From the NCBI RefSeq assembly GCF_016734905.1, contig NZ_JAERPO010000001.1, positions 496,001 to 560,000 of the forward strand: a stretch of 64,000 bases of DNA, read 5' to 3'. Below, piece by piece: positions 18,292-27,930 of this stretch (position 1 is its first letter; every line of letters starts with the position of its first letter). The position numbers and the translations under genes were made by a program. The stretch comes from Sphingopyxis jiangsuensis. GTDB lineage: Bacteria > Pseudomonadota > Alphaproteobacteria > Sphingomonadales > Sphingomonadaceae. The notes below the pieces were generated by a model. It saw only the letters and a list, made by a program, of their open reading frames with translations, made no database searches and was not told the origin of the DNA.

Positions 18292-18711
18292 TCAATCGCG
18301 GCAATAACCTTCGCCCGTCTTGACGGTCAGACAGTCTTTCTTCCCGGCCAGATGTTTGAGGCCCGTGGCATCGCCATCGGAAGCAGTCAGGCTCAGCGTC
18401 TCGCCGCCGCGTTCGAATTCGATGCCGGTTGCGCCGTCGCGGCCTTCATAGGTGCCCTTGGTATCGAGGTCCGATTGCATCTCCAGCGAATAGCGCCCCG
18501 GCTCGCTCGGCGTGATCGTGACATACATGCCCTCGACACCCGTCCACTGCCCTGCCCAGTCCGCATATTGGTGCGGTGCAGCCGACGCGTCGGACTCCGC
18601 CGCTTCGACCGGCGCCGCATCGGTGTCGTCGGGCGCAGGAGCATCGGCCTTTTCGCAACCTGTCAGCAGCATCGCCGCCGTCGCACCGAACAGTATCGAA
18701 CGCATTCGCAT
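18292..18711 (-). CDS. Small predicted lipoprotein of unknown function
   Basis: A 139-residue protein with a short lipoprotein signal peptide ending in the lipobox LLTGC (Cys18), then a Glu/Asp/Ala-rich linker and a compact domain with YADWAGQWTGVEGMYVTI and a C-terminal CLTVKTGEGYC pair that could form a disulfide. The start at 18711 has GGAGGAG about 8 bases upstream. It lies upstream of btaA on the same strand, but the Pho box in between argues for separate promoters. Function unknown. Confidence 0.8.
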   Translation of the reverse strand: MRMRSILFGATAAMLLTGCEKADAPAPDDTDAAPVEAAESDASAAPHQYADWAGQWTGVEGMYVTITPSEPGRYSLEMQSDLDTKGTYEGRDGATGIEFERGGETLSLTASDGDATGLKHLAGKKDCLTVKTGEGYCRD

Positions 18712-18764
18712 GGCAACTCTCCTCCGGTTGATACACCGCATCGAACCAGACATTGGCCGAGTAT

Positions 18765-19757
18765 TCAATAGCCTGCCAATATCTCCGCATATTTCTGCGG
18801 GTCGACATTGCCCCCCGACAGGGTGACGAGCGTTGCCTTGCCCGGCGCAACCTTGCCCGCGATCACGGCCGCCAATGCTGCTGCGCCGCCAGGTTCGAGC
18901 ACCAGATGCAGCCGCTCGAAGGCGAGGCGGATTGCGTCGCGCACCTCTTCGCGGGTGACGACGACTCCGCGCACGCCGCGCGCCTGCATCACCGCGAAAT
19001 TGATCGGATAGGTCACTGGCGTCTGCAGCGCATCGCATTCGGTCGGATAGGCCAGGTCTTCGACCGCCAGGATTTCGCCAGCGGCAAGGCTGCGCGTGAC
19101 ATCGTCCCACCCCTCGGGTTCGACCGCGACGATTTCGGCGTCGGGAAGCGCGAGCGCGAGGCCAGAGGTCAACCCGCCGCCGCCGCAACAGGCGACGACT
19201 TTGTCGGGGCCCTCTATCCCTCGTTCCGCAAGCTGCGCGCGCGCCTCGATCCCGGCAGTCCCCTGCCCCTCGATGATCCACGGATCGCCATAGGCGTGCA
19301 CCAGCGTCCTGCCGCTCTCCGCGATCAGCTTCGCCGCCACCGCGTCGCGCGACTCGGTGACGCGGTCGTACAGCACCACCTCGGCACCCAGCTTGCGCGT
19401 CGCGGCGAGCTTCAACGCGGGCGCGTTGCTCGGCATGACGATCGTCGCCTTGATGCCCAGCCGCCGCGCGGCCCAGGCGACGCCCTGCGCGTGGTTGCCG
19501 CTCGATACGCCCACGACGCCTGCGGCGCGCTGTTCATCGGTCAGATCGGTCAGTCGATGCCACGCACCGCGGATCTTGAACGCGCCGACCGGCTGCAGAC
19601 ATTCGGCCTTGCACCAGATCGTCTCGCCGTCGACCTCAAGCGGCAGCAGCGGCGTCTGCGGAAGCAACGCAGCGACTTTCTCCGCCGCGCGTTCGATACC
19701 TGAAAGGCTCGGCGCACGGTCGGGACGAAGCAGGGGATCGGGGCTTTGCTGTGTCAT
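18765..19757 (-). CDS. Threonine/serine dehydratase (PLP, fold type II)
   Basis: Predicted to deaminate threonine or serine to the 2-oxo acid. It has 330 residues. The Schiff-base Lys61 is in VGAFKIRGAW; the phosphate-binding loop is CCGGGGLTSG (near residue 190) and SSGNHAQGVAW (near 90) is the substrate loop. There is no C-terminal ACT regulatory domain, so it is the catabolic-type, not allosteric IlvA. Its start is 64 bp from the divergent carboxynorspermidine synthase gene. Serine racemase is a less likely alternative. Confidence 0.88.
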   Translation of the reverse strand: MTQQSPDPLLRPDRAPSLSGIERAAEKVAALLPQTPLLPLEVDGETIWCKAECLQPVGAFKIRGAWHRLTDLTDEQRAAGVVGVSSGNHAQGVAWAARRLGIKATIVMPSNAPALKLAATRKLGAEVVLYDRVTESRDAVAAKLIAESGRTLVHAYGDPWIIEGQGTAGIEARAQLAERGIEGPDKVVACCGGGGLTSGLALALPDAEIVAVEPEGWDDVTRSLAAGEILAVEDLAYPTECDALQTPVTYPINFAVMQARGVRGVVVTREEVRDAIRLAFERLHLVLEPGGAAALAAVIAGKVAPGKATLVTLSGGNVDPQKYAEILAGY

Positions 19758-19821
19758 GGCTTCGTCCTATAGGGCGCGGCATAGAAGACAAGCGGCGACG
19801 CGCCGCGACAGGAGATTTTCG

Positions 19822-21030
<1,209 letters not shown>

Positions 21031-21032
21031 CG

Positions 21033-22205
21033 ATGGAAACCCGTGCCGGCGATCCCGGAGCCTTCGCCCGCTTTGACCTCGCCCGTGTCCCCTCGCCCGC
21101 TTTTGTCGTCGATGCGGCGAAGGTGCGCGCGAATCTTTCGGTGCTGCGCGGGATCGGCGATGCGTCGGGCGCGCGCGTGCTCGCGGCTCTCAAGGCCTTT
21201 TCGATGTGGTCGCTCGGCCCCACCGTTGCGGGCGTGCTCGACGGCGTCTGCGCGTCGGGGCTTTTCGAAGCGCGTCTCGGCCGCGAAGAATATGGTGGGG
21301 AAGTCGCCACCTATTGCGCGGGTTACAAGGCCGAAGATTTGCCGGAAATCGCGCGGCTTTCGGACCATCTGATCTTCAATTCGCCGGGGCAGCTCCAGCG
21401 GTTTCGTCCGCTGCTCGACGAGCTTCGCGGCGCGGGCGAGCGCTTTGACGTCGGCCTGCGGATCAACCCGATGCACAGCGAAGGCGAGGTCGCGAAATAT
21501 GATCCCGCGGCGCCGTGCAGCCGCCTCGGCTTTCCCGTGACCCAGTTGCTTCCCGAGCATCTGGAAGGCGTCGACGGCATCCATATGCACAGCCTGTGCG
21601 AACAGGATTTCCCCCCGCTCGCCCGGACCTGGGCGGCGGTCGAGCCCGTGCTGCGCCCCTTTTTCGGTCAGCTCAAATGGATCAATTTCGGCGGCGGTCA
21701 TCATGTAACGCGCGCCGATTACCAAACAGACGACCTGATTGCCTTTTTGAAGATGATCCGCGTTGCTACGGGCTGCGAGGTGATGATCGAGCCGGGCGAA
21801 GCAGTCGCGCTCGACGCGGGGATTCTCGTTGGCGAAATCCTCGACCTCTTCGACAATGGCATGCCGATCGGCATCACCGACATTTCGGCGACCTGCCACA
21901 TGCCCGACGTGATCGAGGCGCCCTATCGCCCCGCAATGCTCGGCGAAGAAAGCGGCGGCGCGACCGTGCGCCTCGGGGGGCCGTCGTGCCTCGCGGGCGA
22001 CGTGATCGGTGACTACCGCCTCCCCGGCGGCGCGCGTATCGGCCAGCGCTTCGCCTTTCTCGACCAGGCGCATTATTCGATGGTCAAAACGAACAGCTTC
22101 AACGGCGTTCCGCTGCCGTCGATCTGGTTGTGGGACAGCGAAACCGACGAACTGACGCTGATCCGCGAATTCGGGTATGAGGATTTCAAGACGCGGCTTG
22201 GGTAA
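21033..22205 (+). CDS. nspC: Carboxynorspermidine/carboxyspermidine decarboxylase
   Basis: PLP enzyme (fold type III, alanine-racemase-like barrel) that decarboxylates carboxyspermidine to spermidine or carboxynorspermidine to norspermidine. It has 390 residues. The PLP Lys54 is in LAALKAFSMW; the INFGGGHHV Gly-rich loop binds phosphate and IEPGEAV and MHSLCEQ are family motifs. It follows the dehydrogenase with 2 bp between them, so they form one operon. The N-terminal segment has no signal peptide. Which diamine is used in vivo cannot be told from sequence. Confidence 0.9.
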   Translation: METRAGDPGAFARFDLARVPSPAFVVDAAKVRANLSVLRGIGDASGARVLAALKAFSMWSLGPTVAGVLDGVCASGLFEARLGREEYGGEVATYCAGYKAEDLPEIARLSDHLIFNSPGQLQRFRPLLDELRGAGERFDVGLRINPMHSEGEVAKYDPAAPCSRLGFPVTQLLPEHLEGVDGIHMHSLCEQDFPPLARTWAAVEPVLRPFFGQLKWINFGGGHHVTRADYQTDDLIAFLKMIRVATGCEVMIEPGEAVALDAGILVGEILDLFDNGMPIGITDISATCHMPDVIEAPYRPAMLGEESGGATVRLGGPSCLAGDVIGDYRLPGGARIGQRFAFLDQAHYSMVKTNSFNGVPLPSIWLWDSETDELTLIREFGYEDFKTRLG

Positions 22206-22214
22206 CCCCTTTAT

Positions 22215-22291
22215 CGTCATCCCGGCGAAGGCCGGGATCTCGCCGGTGCGTCGCCTGGCGGGGGCGCGATTCCGGCCTTCGCCGGAATGGC
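22215..22291. repeat. Dispersed palindromic repeat, CGTCATCCCGGC family
   Basis: Starts with CGTCATCCCGGCGAAGGCCGGGAT and ends with a CCGGCCTTCGCCGG hairpin, so two mirror hairpins flank a short spacer. It fills the gap between the convergent nspC and flavoprotein genes and may double as a bidirectional terminator. Confidence 0.7.
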
Positions 22292-22292
22292 A

Positions 22293-23951
22293 TTATTGCG
22301 CGGCGGGCACTATCTCCGCCAGCGCTGCGTGTATGTCGCTGACGACGACCGACCCCTCGCCCACCGACGACGCGACCCGCTTGACCGAGCCCTTGCGGAC
22401 ATCGCCCACGGCATAGATGCGCGGCCAGCTCGTCTCGTAACGTGCGGGCATGCGGTCGAGTGACCAGCCCGCGCGCACCAGCTCGATCGGCGCGATATCG
22501 GCGCCCGTCTTCACGAAGCCGCGATCGTCGCACACCATTTCCTTCGGCAGCCAGCCGGTGTTCGGGCTCGCGCCAAGGAACAGGAACAGGAAGCCGCAAT
22601 CGCAATGGCCTTCGTCGCCCGTTTCGCGGCAGCGATAGGTGAGCCCCGCCAGCCGGTCCTCGCCGTGCAGCGCGATGACATCGGTCGTCGGGACAATTTC
22701 AATATTGGGATGTTCCTCCAGCCGCTTGACCAGATATTCCGACATCGTCTCGCGCAGCGACCGGCGGCGGAAAATCACATGGACCTTCTTCGCCACGCTC
22801 GCGAGATAGATCGCGCCCTGCCCCGCCGAATTGCCCGAACCGACGACGGTGACTTCGGCATTGCCGCACAGCTGCGCCTCCATCGGCGTCGCGCCATAAT
22901 AGATGCCGCGCCCCTCATAGGCTTCGATGCCTTCGATCGGCAGGCGCTGATATTGCGCGCCGCTCGCGATGACGGCGGCGCGCGACCGCAGTTTGCGCCC
23001 GTCGGCGAGCGTCAGGCAATAGGCGTCGCCGTCGCGCTCGATCGCCGCCGCGCGCACCGGCGCAACCAGCCGCGCACCGAATTTCTGCGCCTGCACCGTC
23101 GCGCGCCGCGCGAGCTCGTTGCCCGATATGCCGGTCGGGAAGCCGAGGTAATTTTCGATCTTCGACGAGGTTCCCGCCTGACCGCCGGGCGCGAGCGCGT
23201 CGATCGCGATGACGTCGAGTCCCTCCGACGCCGCATAGACCGCGGCGGCGAGCCCGCCCGGACCGCTGCCGACAACGACGACATCGGCGGTTGCGCCGTC
23301 GGGGAGCAGATCGAGTCCCAGACTCGCCGCAAGCTGCTCGGGGGTCGGCTGGATCAAAACATCGGCAGCGCCAAGAATCACGACCGGCAGCTGCGCCTCG
23401 TCGATCCCGCGTTCGGCAAGCAGATGCGCCGCTACCGGCCCTTCGTCGGGGTCGAACCAGCGGTGCGCCACCCCATGCTTTTGCAGCAGGTCGCGCAGTG
23501 CATAGACGCTGCGATCCATCGCGGCGCCGATCACGATCGTCACCGCAAAGCCGCGCGTCTTGCTGAATTCGCGCCGCGCCGAGAGCACACGGACAAAAAT
23601 ATCCGAATAATGCGAGTTGCCCGCGATCAGCCGCTGGAAATCTGGATACGCAATCCGCAGGATTTCGCCGTCGGCACCCATCTCGATGCGCGACAGATGG
23701 CGCTGTCCGGTCAGCACCGACAGATCGCCGGCGAACTGGCCGCGCTCCATCCAGCCGACGCGAATCGGGCCCTCGTCGGTCGTCGCGAAAATGTCCGTGT
23801 GCCCCGACAATGTGACGATGCAGTCGGGCGCCATCGTTCCTTCGGCCAGAATCAGATCGCCCTGACGATGGGATTCGATCGAACCGAACGCGCAAAGCTC
23901 GACGAGCTCGCTGTCCGAGAATGTATGATTTACGTCGGCCGGAGCTGTCAT
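22293..23951 (-). CDS. Cyclic-nucleotide-binding-domain flavoprotein (thioredoxin reductase-like, no CxxC)
   Basis: A 552-residue fusion. Residues about 10-125 form a CRP-like cyclic-nucleotide-binding domain (HRQGDLILAEGT, FAGDLSVLTGQ); about 140-225 is a thioredoxin-like spacer; the C-terminal half is a FAD/NADPH oxidoreductase with VVGSGPGGLAAAVYA and VVGSGNSAGQGAIYLA. The active-site CxxC of thioredoxin reductase is absent; the matching region reads YGATPMEAQLCGN with one Cys. There is another lone Cys pair (CDCGF) near residue 440. The start at 23951 was preferred over 24005. Substrate unknown. Confidence 0.85.
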   Translation of the reverse strand: MTAPADVNHTFSDSELVELCAFGSIESHRQGDLILAEGTMAPDCIVTLSGHTDIFATTDEGPIRVGWMERGQFAGDLSVLTGQRHLSRIEMGADGEILRIAYPDFQRLIAGNSHYSDIFVRVLSARREFSKTRGFAVTIVIGAAMDRSVYALRDLLQKHGVAHRWFDPDEGPVAAHLLAERGIDEAQLPVVILGAADVLIQPTPEQLAASLGLDLLPDGATADVVVVGSGPGGLAAAVYAASEGLDVIAIDALAPGGQAGTSSKIENYLGFPTGISGNELARRATVQAQKFGARLVAPVRAAAIERDGDAYCLTLADGRKLRSRAAVIASGAQYQRLPIEGIEAYEGRGIYYGATPMEAQLCGNAEVTVVGSGNSAGQGAIYLASVAKKVHVIFRRRSLRETMSEYLVKRLEEHPNIEIVPTTDVIALHGEDRLAGLTYRCRETGDEGHCDCGFLFLFLGASPNTGWLPKEMVCDDRGFVKTGADIAPIELVRAGWSLDRMPARYETSWPRIYAVGDVRKGSVKRVASSVGEGSVVVSDIHAALAEIVPAAQ

Positions 23952-24069
23952 GCGTTGCTGTCCCGATTGGCGGTCGCGACCATTTTCGACCGCAGTATCT
24001 CGCACGCTTCGATTGGCCTAATTTGACATCGCATGGAACAGAAACCTTCGTTCGGGGTCTTTACAGACA

Positions 24070-24164
24070 GGACCCCCCGCCATATATGCGCCCTCCGCTG
24101 CCCCAGGGGGACTTCCAATAACCGCAAGGCAGCCTTGTCGTTTACCGTTTCATTTTGGGGGTCC
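24070..24164 (+). promoter_or_regulatory. Ornithine decarboxylase leader with competing GC-rich pairings
   Basis: GGACCCCC at 24070-24077 is perfectly complementary to GGGGGTCC at 24157-24164, which contains the likely ribosome binding site of the decarboxylase (TTG at 24171). The same C-run could instead pair with GGGGG at 24106-24110. A small hairpin CAAG/CTTG (24125-24137) lies between. Bacterial ornithine decarboxylase genes in this class often carry a structured leader (the speF motif); I cannot confirm identity with it. Confidence 0.5.
24086..24121 (+). CDS. Candidate leader peptide MRPPLPQGDFQ upstream of ornithine decarboxylase
   Basis: An 11-codon ORF from ATG 24086 to TAA 24119-24121 lies 49 bases before the decarboxylase start and covers the GGGGG segment of the leader. 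It is proline-rich at the start (PPLP), a pattern that can slow ribosomes. In the same frame the upstream codons also encode Pro runs (DPPPYM). There is no strong ribosome binding site. Expression is unproven; it could be chance. Confidence 0.3.
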   Translation: MRPPLPQGDFQ

Positions 24165-24170
24165 CTTGCA

Positions 24171-25364
24171 TTGCACCAGCATCATAGCGCCCACGGGCTG
24201 ATTCAGGCACTTTCGCCGGTCGAACCTGTTACGCTTGTCCGCCCGCACGCGGCGCGGCGCGCAGCGCGTTTCTTCATCGAGCGTTTTCCCGGCACGACCA
24301 TGTACGCGGTCAAGGCGAATCCGTCGTCCGACCTCTTGCGCGTGCTGTGGGATTCGGGCGTCACCCATTATGACGTTGCCTCGATCGCCGAGGTTCGGCT
24401 GGTCGCCCGCACGCTGCCGCAAGCGACGCTTTGCTTCATGCACCCGGTGAAAGCCGAGGAGGCAATCTCCGAAGCCTATTGGAAGCATGGTGTCCGCACC
24501 TTCTCGCTCGACACGATGGAAGAGCTCGAAAAGATCGTCCGCGCCACCGAAGGCGCGCAGGATCTGAACCTGCTCGTCCGCCTGCGCGTCTCGTCCGACC
24601 ATTCGAAGCTCAGCCTCGCCGCCAAGTTCGGCGCCGAGCCCGAAGACGTCGCCGAACTGCTCATGGCAACGCGGCAGGCCGCCGACGCGCTCGGCATCTG
24701 TTTCCATGTCGGCAGCCAGGCGATGACGCCCCACGCCTATGCGCAGGCGATGGAGCGCGTGCGCGCGGCAATCGTCGGCGCATCGGTCACCGTCGACATC
24801 GTCGATGTCGGGGGCGGTTTCCCGTCGTCCTATCCCGGCATGGAGCCTCCGCCGCTCGACGCCTATTTCGACACCATCCACCGCAGCTTCGAAAGTCTGC
24901 CGATCAGCTATTCGGCCGAGCTGTGGTGCGAGCCCGGCCGCGCGCTGTCGGCCGAATATAGCTCGCTGATCGTCCGCGTCGAAAAGCGCCGCGACAACGA
25001 ACTTTATATCAACGACGGGGCTTATGGCGCACTGTTTGACGCCGCGCATGTGGGTTGGCGTTTCCCGGTTGCGCTGCAATCTGATGCCGAAAGCGGTGCC
25101 GAACTCGTGCCGTTCAGCTTTTACGGCCCCACGTGCGACGATCTCGACCATATGGCCGGGCCCTTCTTCCTGCCCGCCGACATCAAGGCGGGCGATTTTA
25201 TCGAGATCGGGATGCTCGGCGCCTATGGCTGCGCGATGCGGACCAAGTTCAACGGCTTTGGCGCCGACGAGACGCATGTCGTCAGCGACGAGCCGATGGC
25301 GAGCCTTTACACGGGCGAAGTCGAACAGGAACGCCGCAGCGCGACGGTGACCAAGCTGTTCTGA
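24171..25364 (+). CDS. Ornithine decarboxylase (alanine-racemase fold)
   Basis: Converts ornithine to putrescine in the cytoplasm. It has 397 residues. PLP Lys48 is in TMYAVKANPS; HVGSQ near residue 178 and VDVGGGFPSSYPG near 213 bind the cofactor phosphate; catalytic Cys is in GPTCDDLD near residue 323, matching the eukaryotic-type ODC active site. I chose TTG at 24171 (MHQHHSAHGLIQAL); the frame is open farther up to ATG 24033 but that part is the structured leader. Putrescine would feed the carboxyspermidine route encoded 2-4 kb away. A diaminopimelate or lysine decarboxylase is less likely. Confidence 0.9.
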   Translation: MHQHHSAHGLIQALSPVEPVTLVRPHAARRAARFFIERFPGTTMYAVKANPSSDLLRVLWDSGVTHYDVASIAEVRLVARTLPQATLCFMHPVKAEEAISEAYWKHGVRTFSLDTMEELEKIVRATEGAQDLNLLVRLRVSSDHSKLSLAAKFGAEPEDVAELLMATRQAADALGICFHVGSQAMTPHAYAQAMERVRAAIVGASVTVDIVDVGGGFPSSYPGMEPPPLDAYFDTIHRSFESLPISYSAELWCEPGRALSAEYSSLIVRVEKRRDNELYINDGAYGALFDAAHVGWRFPVALQSDAESGAELVPFSFYGPTCDDLDHMAGPFFLPADIKAGDFIEIGMLGAYGCAMRTKFNGFGADETHVVSDEPMASLYTGEVEQERRSATVTKLF

Positions 25365-25420
25365 CCGGCATCGGCCGGGGCGGTTGACCATCGGGGTCGC
25401 CGCCTCTAGCCTTTGCCGCA

Positions 25421-26152
25421 ATGCACAAAAATCTCGACCTCCCGCCGCCGCCGCCGCTTGCCGAGCTGGTGGCCGGACGTCCCGTTGCCCTCTTCCTCGA
25501 TTTCGACGGCACGCTTGTGGAGATCGCCGACACGCCCGGGGGGATCGCCGTTCCGGCCGACCTCGACGCACGGCTCCATCGACTGCGCGACCGGCTCGAC
25601 GGCAGGCTCGCGATCGTCAGCGGGCGCTCGCTCGCCGACCTCGGCCAGTTTCTGGAGGTGCGCGACCTGATCATCGTGGGGTCGCACGGCGCCGAAATGG
25701 GCGAGGTCGCCGCGCCCGCGCCGCCGATATCGCCTGCGGGGCGCGCGCGCATCGACGACCTAGCGCACCGCTGGCCAGGAATTTTGGTCGAAACCAAGCC
25801 CCACGGCATTGCCGTGCATTACCGGCAGGAACCCGACGCCGCGCCAAGTGTGTTTGTCCTTATGGACGAACTGGCCGAGAGCGAGGGGCTTGCGCCGCGG
25901 CGCGGGAAGATGGTGGTCGAACTCGGACCACGCTGCACCCACAAGGGCACCGCAGTCGCCGCCCTGCTGGCGACGCCCGGCTTCGAGGGCGCAACGCCGT
26001 GGTTCATCGGCGACGATGTGACCGACGAGGACGGTTTTGCCGCGGTGCTGGACGGCCGCGGCCACGGCATTCTCGTTGGCCCGCAGCGCCCGACCGCGGC
26101 CGATTTCCGGCTCGATAATCCGACGGAGGTGCATCGATGGCTGAACCGCTGA
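25421..26152 (+). CDS. otsB: Trehalose-6-phosphate phosphatase
   Basis: Dephosphorylates trehalose-6-phosphate to trehalose. It has 243 residues, a HAD phosphatase with nucleophile motif FLDFDGTLVE near residue 27, LAIVSGRSL (motif II), Lys in HKGTAV and the GDDVTDEDGF metal motif near residue 198. The last 16 bp overlap the start of the GH15 gene, and otsA follows; the three genes form one operon. There is no obvious separate promoter after ornithine decarboxylase, 56 bp upstream. Confidence 0.95.
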   Translation: MHKNLDLPPPPPLAELVAGRPVALFLDFDGTLVEIADTPGGIAVPADLDARLHRLRDRLDGRLAIVSGRSLADLGQFLEVRDLIIVGSHGAEMGEVAAPAPPISPAGRARIDDLAHRWPGILVETKPHGIAVHYRQEPDAAPSVFVLMDELAESEGLAPRRGKMVVELGPRCTHKGTAVAALLATPGFEGATPWFIGDDVTDEDGFAAVLDGRGHGILVGPQRPTAADFRLDNPTEVHRWLNR

Positions 26153-27930
26153 GCTCGCTTTCGCTCTGGCCGATCGGCAATTGCCAGGTCAGCGCGCTGA
26201 TCGACGACGCGGCGGGCTTGGTCTGGGGCTGCGTTCCGCGCGTCGACGGCGACCCGACCTTCTGCGCGCTGCTCGGCGGCGAGCGGCAGGACGAGGGCGT
26301 GTGGCGGCTTCGTCTGGCCGGACAGGTCAGCGCGACGTCGCAGTATCGCCGCAATACGCCGATGCTCGTCACCCGGTTGGAGGCCGAGGACGGCAGCGCG
26401 GTCGACGTCATCGACTTCTGCCCGCGCTACCAGCATTCGGGGCGCATGTACCGCCCGGTGGCTTTCATTCGCATCATCCGCCCGGTCGCGGGCAATCCGC
26501 GGCTCGAGATGCTGCTCACCCCGATGCACCATTATGGAACCGAAGCCGCGCGGACGACCCGCGGCACCAACCACAAGCGCTTCCTGATCGGCGACCACCA
26601 GCTTCGCCTGACCACCGACGCCCCTATCGGCTATATCGACGAGGGGCGGAGCTTCCGCGTCGAGCAGGACCTGCATTTCTTCCTCGGCCCCGACGAGCCT
26701 TTCACAGGCAATGTCGCCCATTCGATCCGCGCGATGGAAGAGGCCACCGAGCTTTACTGGCAAAGCTGGGTACGCGGTCTTGCGACGCCGATGGACTGGC
26801 AGGAAGCGGTGATCCGCGCCGCAATCACGCTCAAGCTCTGCCAGCATGAGGAAACCGGTGCGATTGTCGCCGCGCTGACGACCTCGATCCCCGAAGCGCC
26901 GCACAGCGAGCGCAACTGGGACTATCGCTACTGCTGGATTCGCGATGCCTATTACACGGTGCAGGCGCTCAACCGGCTCGGCGCGCTCGACGTGCTCGAA
27001 AAATATCTCGCCTATCTGCGCAACATTGTCGACCGCGCTGCGGGCGGCCACATCCAGCCGCTTTACTCGGTGATGGGTTTTGCCGAGCTGGAGGAAAGCG
27101 TCGCAGTGAACCTTGCGGGTTATCGCGGCATGGGGCCCGTCCGGATCGGCAACGCCGCCTGGACGCAAATCCAGCACGATGCTTATGGCCAGATCGTGCT
27201 GCCGACGGTGCAGGGCTTTTTCGACCAGCGCCTGTTCCGCATGGCCGACGAGCGCGATTTCGAGAGCCTCGAAAGCGTCGGCGAGGTCGCGTGGAAGATG
27301 CACGACCAGCCCGATGCCGGGCTGTGGGAGTTCCGCACGCGCCAACTCGTCCACACCTATTCGGCGGTGATGAGCTGGGCCGCGTGCGACCGCCTCGGCA
27401 ATGTGGCCGCGCGCATCGGCCGACCCGAGCGCGCCTCCTTCTGGAAGGACCGCGCCGCCAAGATTCGCGCGCGGATCGAGGCCGAAGCATGGTCCGATGA
27501 AAAGCAGCATTTCGGCGCGGCCTTCGGCCACCACCACCTCGACGCCAGCCTGCTCCAGATGGTCGAGCTGCGCTTCATCAGTGCCGACGACCCGCGCTTC
27601 CAGTCGACCTTCGCGGCGATCGAAATGGCGCTACGCCGCGGCGAGCATATGCTGCGCTATGACAGCGAGGATGATTTCGGCCAGCCCGAAACCGCCTTCA
27701 ACATCTGCACCTTCTGGCTGATAGAGGCACTGCATATGTGCGGGCGCAGCGACGAGGCGCGCGGACTGTTCGAAACGATGCTCGCGCACCGGACCGCCTC
27801 GGGCCTCTTGTCCGAGGATCTCGACTTCGAAAGCGGCGAGCTGTGGGGGAACTTTCCGCAGACTTATTCGCTGGTTGGCATTATCAACTGCGCGGGGCTG
27901 TTGTCGCGAAGCTGGGATACCGTCCGATGA
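26137..27930 (+). CDS. Glycoside hydrolase family 15 protein (glucoamylase/trehalase-like)
   Basis: A 597-residue cytoplasmic enzyme of the GH15 alpha/alpha-barrel family. An N-terminal beta-sandwich (1-230) precedes the catalytic barrel with RNWDYRYCWIRDAYYTV near residue 258. The motif LLSEDLDFESGELWGNFPQ near 560 holds the general base Glu. No signal peptide, so the substrate is internal. GH15 members include glucoamylases and bacterial trehalases. Lying between otsB and otsA, trehalose or a related glucan is a reasonable guess. It overlaps otsB by 16 bp and otsA by ATGA. Confidence 0.9.
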   Translation: MAEPLSSLSLWPIGNCQVSALIDDAAGLVWGCVPRVDGDPTFCALLGGERQDEGVWRLRLAGQVSATSQYRRNTPMLVTRLEAEDGSAVDVIDFCPRYQHSGRMYRPVAFIRIIRPVAGNPRLEMLLTPMHHYGTEAARTTRGTNHKRFLIGDHQLRLTTDAPIGYIDEGRSFRVEQDLHFFLGPDEPFTGNVAHSIRAMEEATELYWQSWVRGLATPMDWQEAVIRAAITLKLCQHEETGAIVAALTTSIPEAPHSERNWDYRYCWIRDAYYTVQALNRLGALDVLEKYLAYLRNIVDRAAGGHIQPLYSVMGFAELEESVAVNLAGYRGMGPVRIGNAAWTQIQHDAYGQIVLPTVQGFFDQRLFRMADERDFESLESVGEVAWKMHDQPDAGLWEFRTRQLVHTYSAVMSWAACDRLGNVAARIGRPERASFWKDRAAKIRARIEAEAWSDEKQHFGAAFGHHHLDASLLQMVELRFISADDPRFQSTFAAIEMALRRGEHMLRYDSEDDFGQPETAFNICTFWLIEALHMCGRSDEARGLFETMLAHRTASGLLSEDLDFESGELWGNFPQTYSLVGIINCAGLLSRSWDTVR

